The position numbers were made by a program, and so were the translations under genes. From the NCBI GenBank assembly GCA_017405115.1, contig JAFRBA010000258.1, positions 1 to 14,740 on the forward strand: a DNA stretch of 14,740 nt, given 5' to 3'. The notes beneath the pieces were generated by a model. That model worked only from the letters and a program-made list of their open reading frames with translations, searched no databases and was not told the DNA's origin. Below, in pieces: positions 1-5,835 of this stretch (within the stretch, counting starts at the first letter, position 1; each line of letters begins with the position of its first letter). This stretch comes from Kiritimatiellia bacterium. Lineage in GTDB: Bacteria > Verrucomicrobiota > Kiritimatiellia > RFP12 > UBA1067.

Positions 1-1
1 C

Positions 2-328
2 GTGAGCGGGATAGGGCCGAGCGCGACGGCGCTGATGAGGCGGCTGGACGCGCTGACGGACCCCGAGCGGGTGGAGGACGCGAACATGCTGGCCGCGTGG
101 AGGGAAAAGTACGCAAATAAGATTACGGTGCGGACGAAAAATAGGTGGTGGAGAAGGCTTGTGAAGGAGGCGCGGGAAAGGGCGAGGGAGCTTGTGAAGG
201 ATGGCGGGAAGGGAAGATGCGGGGAGGCAAGGCTCGGAAGAGGGCGGCGTGAGGAGAATCTGCAAAGGCATAGGAAACTGGAGGGGAAAACTGGAGGCAA
301 AGAACAGCTGTTTCTGGGCGGGCACTGA
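2..328 (+). CDS. Unrecognised reading frame, possibly the 3' end of a longer gene
   Basis: An open frame of 108 codons runs from a GTG at the window edge to TGA at 326-328. It is still open at the left boundary, so it may be the C-terminal part of a longer gene. The first 65 or so residues look protein-like, with a charged helical stretch (RRLVKEARERARELVKDGG). The last 40 residues are a low-complexity run rich in Arg, Gly, Lys and Glu. The DNA is strongly purine-rich on this strand and uses AGG and GGG codons heavily, unlike the CGC-preferring genes downstream. I do not recognise a family. It could be a real gene tail, foreign DNA, or an open frame produced by purine bias. No function is proposed. 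Confidence 0.3.
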   Translation: MSGIGPSATALMRRLDALTDPERVEDANMLAAWREKYANKITVRTKNRWWRRLVKEARERARELVKDGGKGRCGEARLGRGRREENLQRHRKLEGKTGGKEQLFLGGH

Positions 329-386
329 AATAAGAGCGGCGGCGCAGTCAAGACAACGAACGTGACGGAACGAGTATTCTCGAAGT

Positions 387-430
387 CCTTGTAGGAGAAC
401 GACGACGGCCTTGTAGGAGAACGAAAGCGG
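387..430. repeat. Two tandem copies of a 22-bp repeat
   Basis: Positions 387-408 and 409-430 are adjacent copies of a 22-bp unit. The first 16 bases (CCTTGTAGGAGAACGA) are identical, and the last six differ only in CGACGG versus AAGCGG. The next 22 bases (431-452) end in the same GCGG but match poorly otherwise. The copies lie in the 218-bp non-coding stretch 329-546, before the secreted-protein remnant. I saw no other copy of the unit in the window. Apart from these copies and a short hairpin at 371-382 (CGAG-TATT-CTCG), I found no clear promoter or other feature in 329-546. Confidence 0.6.
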
Positions 431-546
431 CGAGGATTCTTTGTGGTGGCGGATTCTGCCTAATTTTGATAACATTACAGGGTTGTGCGTGGTGTGTCTT
501 GCGGGAGGTGCACCTGGATGCAACTTTGTTGGACAATGGAGCAACC

Positions 547-959
547 ATGAAAGCTGCGCTTAAATCTGGGAAATTCTGCATGGTGCTGGCCGTCGCCGCG
601 TCATTCACACGGCTGGTCGGCGCCGCGCCGCTTACGCTCACATGGAGCGGCGGCTCGAGCGGCAACCTCTCCGACGAGACTTGGAGCGGCGGAGTAGAAG
701 GGCATTTGTCGCCTCAGAACGGTGACACGCTCGAGTTCTCTACCGGCGGCACGTTCACGAGCGACGTCGTCGGGCTCGAAGTGGCGGCGCTCAATTTCTC
801 TTCGTCCTCGGCGGTGACGATTTCGGGCAGCTGCTCTACAAGGGGACGTGGGGCTCTTCGCAGTCCGACGCGAAATATGTGGACGACGTGCATTTCAAGG
901 GCCCGGGGACTTTGACCCTTTCGAAGGGATTGTCTGGCCTGATGCTCATCTTTCGTTAG
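547..959 (+). pseudogene. Frameshifted remnant of a secreted beta-strand-rich protein
   Basis: The frame opens at ATG 547 with a signal peptide (MKAALKSGKFCMVLAVAASF, then a small-residue region ending GAAP). It continues with Gly/Ser/Thr-rich sequence containing the repeated motif TWSGG (LTWSGGSSGN, ETWSGGVEGH), resembling passenger regions of autotransporter-like adhesins. Near base 827 the sensible reading moves to another frame: ISG is followed by QLLYKGTWGSSQSDAKYVDD, then FKGPGTLTLSKG, ending at TAG 957-959. Restoring one missing base at 826-828 would give one continuous protein of about 137 residues. That is far shorter than such proteins usually are, so the gene seems both frameshifted and truncated. 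An assembly or sequencing error could explain the shift but not the early stop. The stop lies 11 bp before the GH10 start. Confidence 0.6.
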
Positions 960-970
960 TTGCGAAATAC

Positions 971-2350
971 ATGCGGTTGACGGCTGCGGCATTGATGGTT
1001 CTACTTGCGGTTCACGCCGTCGTGGCGGAGCCGTTCGGGACGGCGTACACGAGCCAGTGGTCGGCGGCGCTGAACGCCGAAATCGACGGTCGGATCGAGA
1101 AGTTCCGCAAGGCGGACGGAGAATTCGCGATTCCTGGACTTGCGGCCGGCTCTGAAGTCTTCGTCGAGCAGATAGAGAGCGACTTCAAGTTCGGCTGCAA
1201 CATATTCAACTTCGACCAGTTCGGCGACGAACAGAAGAACGCCGAATACCGCGCGGCGTTCCTGCCGGGCGGGCTCTTCAATGCGGCGACTGTGCCGTTC
1301 TACTGGAACGCGCTCGAGCCCGAGAAGGGGTGTCCCCGCTATGCGAAGGACGCGGCGTCAGACCCGGAGTACTGGAAGAGTCATGGAAAGGACGACCCGG
1401 CGTGGAGGCGTCCCGCGCCGGATCCTGTGCTGGAATTTCTCGACGCCAATGGAATATCCGCGCATGGACACGCACTGATCTACTGCAGGTTCCATCCCAA
1501 GTGGGCGTGCGACAAGGCGATGGACGGTGAAACGCGGTGGAGGCTCTACGCCGACCGCATCGTCGAGATCGGCGCGCGGTACGGGGCGCGCATTCCGCAG
1601 TGGGACGTCGTGAACGAGTCCATCGACGTGCACTCTCCGCCGGATGCGCCGCGCGAGATTTCGTCGTGCGACGGCGCGGCACTTCCGGAGGACTGCACGA
1701 TGCGCAGCTTCCGCGCGGCGGCGGCGGCATTTCCGGGCGGAGTCCGCAAGTGCATTAACGGCGTATATGTCGGAGAGAACTGGCCGGCGTTCATCTCGAA
1801 GCTTGTGCGCCGCGGCGCGCCCGTCGATGCGATCGGACATCAGATGCACATATTCAACGAGCCCGATGTGATGAAGGTCGCGGCGGGCGAGGATGCTCGC
1901 CCCAACTTGCTTTCGTGGGACGTCGCCTACCAGACCGCGATGCTGATGAGGTATGACGAGATCGGGCTGCCGGTTCACGTGAGCGAGATAACGATTCCGG
2001 CGCCGGTCACGAAGATGCCGCGAGACGAAGCCGAGGCACTTCAGGCGAGGCTGCTGCGCGACAACTACCGGCTTTGGTTCAGCTGGCCGTCCGTCTACCG
2101 CATAACGTACTGGAATCTCGTTGACGGCATGGGGCATGAGATACTGGAATCAGGGCTTCTGCGGAACGACATGTCGAAGAAACCGGCGTATCATGCGCTT
2201 TGGCGTCTTGTAAACGAGGAATGGCGCACGCGCACGAGGGTTGTCGCCGCCGCCGGCAAGGTGCGTTTCCGGGGTTTCAAGGGGCGTTATCGCCTTGACT
2301 GGAAGGATGCCGAGGGACAGAGGCGATTCGTCGAAGTGTCGTTGAAGTAG
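971..2350 (+). CDS. Divergent GH10-family glycoside hydrolase, secreted (endo-xylanase-like)
   Basis: This 459-residue protein resembles GH10 (beta/alpha)8-barrel enzymes, retaining hydrolases that usually cleave beta-1,4-xylan. The proposed start, ATG 971, gives a clean Sec signal peptide (MRLTAAALMVLLAVHAVVA). An earlier GTG at 848 would only add out-of-frame remnant sequence. Family landmarks in order are WNALEPEKG, GHALIYCRFHPKW, WDVVNES with the acid/base candidate Glu216, IGHQMHIF, VSEITI with the nucleophile candidate Glu339, and ITYWNLVDG. The two catalytic glutamates are present, but several substrate-contacting positions differ from classical xylanases: the MKW motif is absent and the usual GHTLVWH reads GHALIYC. 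The substrate may therefore not be plain xylan. No Shine-Dalgarno sequence precedes the start, and the remnant frame stops 11 bp upstream, so coupled translation is possible. It is probably the first gene of a four-gene operon. Confidence 0.85.
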   Translation: MRLTAAALMVLLAVHAVVAEPFGTAYTSQWSAALNAEIDGRIEKFRKADGEFAIPGLAAGSEVFVEQIESDFKFGCNIFNFDQFGDEQKNAEYRAAFLPGGLFNAATVPFYWNALEPEKGCPRYAKDAASDPEYWKSHGKDDPAWRRPAPDPVLEFLDANGISAHGHALIYCRFHPKWACDKAMDGETRWRLYADRIVEIGARYGARIPQWDVVNESIDVHSPPDAPREISSCDGAALPEDCTMRSFRAAAAAFPGGVRKCINGVYVGENWPAFISKLVRRGAPVDAIGHQMHIFNEPDVMKVAAGEDARPNLLSWDVAYQTAMLMRYDEIGLPVHVSEITIPAPVTKMPRDEAEALQARLLRDNYRLWFSWPSVYRITYWNLVDGMGHEILESGLLRNDMSKKPAYHALWRLVNEEWRTRTRVVAAAGKVRFRGFKGRYRLDWKDAEGQRRFVEVSLK

Positions 2351-2386
2351 TCCAATTTCTTCTCGTGGAGGCGCAACGGTGAATCA

Positions 2387-4744
2387 ATGAAGATGGCAAG
2401 CATGAGAGCTGCGGCCTTTGCGGTGATGGTTGCCGCGACGGCGGCCTGCGCCGCCATGACCATCGCCGAGCGCGGAGCGGAACCGGCGTATGCGGTTGTG
2501 TTGCCGGACGATCCATCGCCGTCGGAGAAGTACGCGGCCGAGGAGTTGCGCGACCACGTGAAGGCGCTCGTCGGCGTGGAGCTGCCGATAGGGCCACGGG
2601 GATCGCAGAAGGCGATTTTCATTGGTAGGGCGGCCTGCCCCCAGGCCGCCGCGCGGCGCGTTGAGGTCAACGCGCCCTACCAGGACGATGCGTTTCATTT
2701 GTGGGTGGACGCGGACGGCAACGTCCATGTCGAGGGAGGCAAGCGCGGGGTGCTCTACGGCGTCTACGAGCTTCTGGAAGCCTACGGCGGCATCGGCTGG
2801 TTCTCGTCTTGGCGCACGTACGTGCCGAAGGCCGTGAAGTTCTGCCTGCCTGACGGTCTCGACGTCCGCCAGAAGCCGGCGATTCTCCAGCGCACTCCGT
2901 ACTGGCGCGACGTGAAAGGCGACTTCGCCGCCCGCATCCGCGCGAACGGCGGCTTCCAGCAGGTAGGGGCGAAGCACGGCGGCACTGCGTTCTCGTTCGG
3001 CGGAGGCCTTGGCGTGTGCCACACGTTTGATCGTCTGCTGCCCGCGAAGGACAACTTCGCCGCGCATCCGGAGTGGTATGGCTACAGGTCCAGGGAAGGC
3101 AGGCGGTGCGGCAACGGACGGCATGCGCAGCTGTGCCTCACGAACCCGGAGGTGCTGCGCCTCGTCACCTCGAACGTGCTGGACCGCATCCGCAAGGACC
3201 CCGGCGCGCTCTGCTACGGCGTGAGCCAGAACGACAGCCACGAGTATTGCGAGTGCGATACGTGCAAGGCGGTGGACGAGGAGGAGGAGTCGCACGCCGG
3301 CACGATGGTGCGGTTCGTGAACGCGATCGCGGAGGCGGTCGAGAGGGAGTTCCCCGGCAAGATCGTCGAGACGCTTGCCTACGAATACACGCGCAAGCCG
3401 CCGAAGAAGACGAAGCTTCGCCACAACGTGATGCCGTGCCTCTGCACGAGCGGCGTGGACTTTTCGGTGCCGATATCGGAGAGCCGACATCCCGGCACGC
3501 AGTCGTTACTCGACGACATCAACGGCTGGGGGCGGCAGACGAGGCAGCTGTACATCTGGGACTACACGGTGAACTTCCGCCACTACCTGCACTCGTTCCC
3601 GAACATCCTCGCGCTGCAGGGCAACCTGAAGCTGTTCCGCGACAACGGCGTCATCGGCATCCTCGCACAGGGCGACTACACCGGTTGGCACGCGGACTTC
3701 GGCGAGCTGCGGGCGTGGCTTATGGCGAAGTGGATGTGGAACCCCGACCTTCCGGCGGAGCCGCTCCTCGACCGGTTTTTCAATGGCTACTACGGCAAGG
3801 CCGCGCCGCTTGCGCGCCAGGCGTTCGACCTCGTGTACGACGAATGCGCCACCGCCGCGGCGAAGACGAACACGCCGCCGCTCGTCATGTACGCCGACAT
3901 CGAGCGAGAGCCGCCGTCGGAGGCTGTCATGGAAAAGGTGGAGCGGCTGTGGCTTGAGGCGGAGGCCATTGCGGAGACGGACGAGCCGGTTTGCCGCTAC
4001 AACGTGCGGATGGGCGCGATGGGCGCGTACTACACCGTGGCGATGCGGCTTGCGTACGTCGGCTACCGCAAGGGCTGGCCGTTCATCTACCTCACGCACG
4101 ACATGGCGGCGCATGCGCGGCTGCTGCGGGCGCGCGAAGCGGCGCGGCGCACGCTTGAACGGATCGAAGAGGCGGAGGCGAAGGGCCACAAGGTGATTCT
4201 CGTCGAGCACTGGCCCGCGGAATGGATGGGCGTTCTGCGCGGAATGGCAAATGCGCTCGATCCGCAGACGGACAGACTCGTCCTGCCCGTCTCAAGGCTG
4301 AAGATCCAGATGACGAACGCATGCGACATGGTGGGCGTTGCGGACGCATCGGGCGGAAAGGCGATAAAGTTCTCCAATGCCGGATGGCACTGGGCGGCGA
4401 CATTCAACATGTCAGGCGTCAAGTTCGACCCAGGCGTGGAGTACCGCGTCAGGATACATGCGAAGGTTGACTTGACGGGAAAGGCGGATTGGGGGATGGC
4501 GTTCTCGGCGGGAGTGTACGATAAGGAGGCGAAGAGGGGCTGCGGCATGGTGGAGGTCAAGGCGGGGCAGGTGAAAGACGGCTGGGCGTGGTACGACGTC
4601 GCGAGCCTGAAGCCGAAGAAGTCGCAGTACATCTGGATCGCGTCGGGGAAGTTCGACAAGACGAAGTTCGACGCCAACCCGGCCGTCAACGCGGGCTACG
4701 TGGATCAAGTCGAGATCTCGCGCGTTTGCAGAAAGGAGCAGTGA
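2387..4744 (+). CDS. DUF4838-family secreted glycoside-hydrolase-like protein
   Basis: This 785-residue protein starts with a Sec-type signal (residues 1 to about 24, ending AACAAM). An N-terminal alpha/beta domain like those preceding GH20 or GH67 barrels follows (AAEELRDHVKALVGVELPIG, then DDAFHLWVDADGNVHVEGG and VLYGVYELLEAYGGIGWF). The central DUF4838 barrel carries its typical signature: SQNDSHEYCECDTCKAVD, with Asn282, Asp283 and Cys288, Cys290 and Cys293. Residues from about 640 to the end (SNAGWHWAATFNMSGVKF, GWAWYDVASL) look like a beta-sandwich or carbohydrate-binding module. The family occurs widely in PVC glycan-degradation loci, but its reaction is not established to my knowledge. 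Residues 80-99 (GRAACPQAAARRVEVNAPYQ) are encoded by an inserted palindromic element and probably form a surface loop between IFIG and DDAFHL. A GGAGG at 2367-2371 lies 15 bp before ATG 2387. ATG 2402 is a possible alternative start that would keep the signal peptide. Confidence 0.8.
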   Translation: MKMASMRAAAFAVMVAATAACAAMTIAERGAEPAYAVVLPDDPSPSEKYAAEELRDHVKALVGVELPIGPRGSQKAIFIGRAACPQAAARRVEVNAPYQDDAFHLWVDADGNVHVEGGKRGVLYGVYELLEAYGGIGWFSSWRTYVPKAVKFCLPDGLDVRQKPAILQRTPYWRDVKGDFAARIRANGGFQQVGAKHGGTAFSFGGGLGVCHTFDRLLPAKDNFAAHPEWYGYRSREGRRCGNGRHAQLCLTNPEVLRLVTSNVLDRIRKDPGALCYGVSQNDSHEYCECDTCKAVDEEEESHAGTMVRFVNAIAEAVEREFPGKIVETLAYEYTRKPPKKTKLRHNVMPCLCTSGVDFSVPISESRHPGTQSLLDDINGWGRQTRQLYIWDYTVNFRHYLHSFPNILALQGNLKLFRDNGVIGILAQGDYTGWHADFGELRAWLMAKWMWNPDLPAEPLLDRFFNGYYGKAAPLARQAFDLVYDECATAAAKTNTPPLVMYADIEREPPSEAVMEKVERLWLEAEAIAETDEPVCRYNVRMGAMGAYYTVAMRLAYVGYRKGWPFIYLTHDMAAHARLLRAREAARRTLERIEEAEAKGHKVILVEHWPAEWMGVLRGMANALDPQTDRLVLPVSRLKIQMTNACDMVGVADASGGKAIKFSNAGWHWAATFNMSGVKFDPGVEYRVRIHAKVDLTGKADWGMAFSAGVYDKEAKRGCGMVEVKAGQVKDGWAWYDVASLKPKKSQYIWIASGKFDKTKFDANPAVNAGYVDQVEISRVCRKEQ
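2624..2681. repeat. 58-bp double-hairpin palindromic element inside the DUF4838 gene
   Basis: The element begins GGTAGGGCG (2624-2632) and ends with its exact reverse complement CGCCCTACC (2673-2681). The flanking T2623 and A2682 extend the pairing to a 60-bp unit. Inside are two perfect hairpins: GGCGGCCTG/CAGGCCGCC (2629-2637 with 2642-2650) and GGCGCGTTGA/TCAACGCGCC (2655-2664 with 2667-2676). It is read in frame as GGT AGG GCG ... CCC TAC, adding about 20 residues without a stop. It matches the element at 6117-6174 in length, ends and hairpin layout. It resembles REP/MITE-type non-autonomous elements and, in its coding location, Rickettsia palindromic elements. No obvious target-site duplication is visible. 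Confidence 0.8.
4733..4738 (+). promoter_or_regulatory. Shine-Dalgarno AAGGAG for the GH20-like gene
   Basis: AAGGAG lies 8 bp before ATG 4747, inside the last codons of the DUF4838 gene. It selects this start over upstream in-frame codons and shows that the two genes are translated from one message. Confidence 0.7.
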
Positions 4745-4746
4745 CA

Positions 4747-5835
4747 ATGAAAGAAGCAATTCGCAGAAGGGAATTCATGAAGACGTGCGCGGCAGCCGCG
4801 GCGTTCGCGGTGCCGAACATACTTCACGGGGATACGGGAAAGAAGCCGCTCATCTGGGCCAATCTGATCCAGATCGGCTGCAACATGTGGAACGACCACG
4901 ACGTCGAGCCGGGCAAGCCATACACCAACGGCGTAGCCGACTACCTACGGTTCGACGAGAATGTGTGGCGTGACCTCACGGAGCAGACGCGCGACGCCGG
5001 CATGAACATGGTCGTCATCGACCTGGCCGAGGGGCTCGTCTACCCGAGCCATCCGGAGCTCGCCGTGAAGGGCAGCTGGACGCCGGAGAAGCTGCGCGCC
5101 GAGCTGGCGCGCCTCCGCCACATGGGGCTGGAGCCGATTCCGAAGCTCAACTTCTCCGCCACGCACGACGTGTGGCTCAAGGAATACGCGCGCATGGTCT
5201 CCACCGAGACGTACCACCGGGTGGTGGCCGATCTCGTGAAGGACGTCTGCGAGATCTTCGACCGTCCGCGTTTCGTGCACATCGGCATGGACGAGGAGGG
5301 CGAGCTGCTCCAGACCAAGTTCAGGTACGCACTGACGCGCCGCGAGGACGTGTGGTTCGGCGACCTCGGCCGAATTGTCGCGGCCGTCGAGCGGCAGGGG
5401 GCTCGGGCCTGGATGTGGTCTGACCCGGAATGGAACTATCCGGAGTTCTGCGAGAAGGTCTCGAAGAACGTGGTGCAGTCCAACTGGTACTACTGGAAGG
5501 ACGTGAGGGAGGTCGAGTCCAAGCTCGACGACCCGAAGTTCTCGACCGGCACGAAGCGTCCGGACTGGGCGGGGCAGAACCATCCCGCCGAACTCAAGGG
5601 CTTCTTCGACCTGGAGAAGGCCGGCTTCGACCAGATCCCGTGCGCGACCACCTGGAACAGCGATGAGAACATGGAGCAGGTAGTGGAGTTCTGCCTCCGC
5701 AGATTGGACAGAAGCCGGGTCAAGGGCTTTCTGCTCACGGACTGGAAGTGCACCTGGAACGAGGAGAAGGCGTTGAAGAAGCACGCCGAGTTCTTCCCGC
5801 TTGTCAAGAAGCTTATCGGGCAGTACGGCGCATGA
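4747..5835 (+). CDS. Tat-exported GH20-like (beta-hexosaminidase-fold) protein
   Basis: This 362-residue protein starts 2 bp after the DUF4838 stop with a good ribosome binding site. The N-terminus carries a twin-arginine export motif (RRREFMKTCAAAAAFAVP), so it is probably exported folded through Tat. The rest reads as a TIM barrel: an early strand (LIWANLIQIGCNMW), then GMNMVVIDLAEGLVYPSHPE, then MGLEPIPKLNFSATHDVW. Next comes FVHIGMDEEGE, where Asp182-Glu183 matches the Asp-Glu catalytic pair of GH20 enzymes in the H-x-G-x-D-E context, and finally LLTDWKCTW near the end. GH20 enzymes remove terminal beta-linked N-acetylhexosamines by substrate-assisted catalysis. Whether this compact form, which lacks the usual GH20 N-terminal domain, does so is unknown. 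Its position suggests action on the same glycan as its neighbours. Its stop overlaps the next start (ATGA). Confidence 0.65.
   Translation: MKEAIRRREFMKTCAAAAAFAVPNILHGDTGKKPLIWANLIQIGCNMWNDHDVEPGKPYTNGVADYLRFDENVWRDLTEQTRDAGMNMVVIDLAEGLVYPSHPELAVKGSWTPEKLRAELARLRHMGLEPIPKLNFSATHDVWLKEYARMVSTETYHRVVADLVKDVCEIFDRPRFVHIGMDEEGELLQTKFRYALTRREDVWFGDLGRIVAAVERQGARAWMWSDPEWNYPEFCEKVSKNVVQSNWYYWKDVREVESKLDDPKFSTGTKRPDWAGQNHPAELKGFFDLEKAGFDQIPCATTWNSDENMEQVVEFCLRRLDRSRVKGFLLTDWKCTWNEEKALKKHAEFFPLVKKLIGQYGA

Noticed and set aside
387..452. The 22-bp repeats as a tiny CRISPR array
   Set aside because: The units are directly adjacent with no spacers, and no cas gene is present.
848..970. An earlier GTG start (848) for the GH10 gene
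   Set aside because: It would place 41 residues of out-of-frame remnant sequence before the signal peptide that begins at ATG 971.
2951..2964. CAGGTAGGGGCGAA as another copy of the palindromic element end
   Set aside because: It has an extra G, no reverse-complement partner within 100 bp and no hairpins. It looks like ordinary coding sequence.
2384..3490. A 368-codon - strand frame opposite the DUF4838 gene
   Set aside because: The composition (Arg, Val, His-rich, no recognisable motif) and exact overlap with a well-supported gene mark it as a shadow. The same applies to the - strand frame at 6516-7622.
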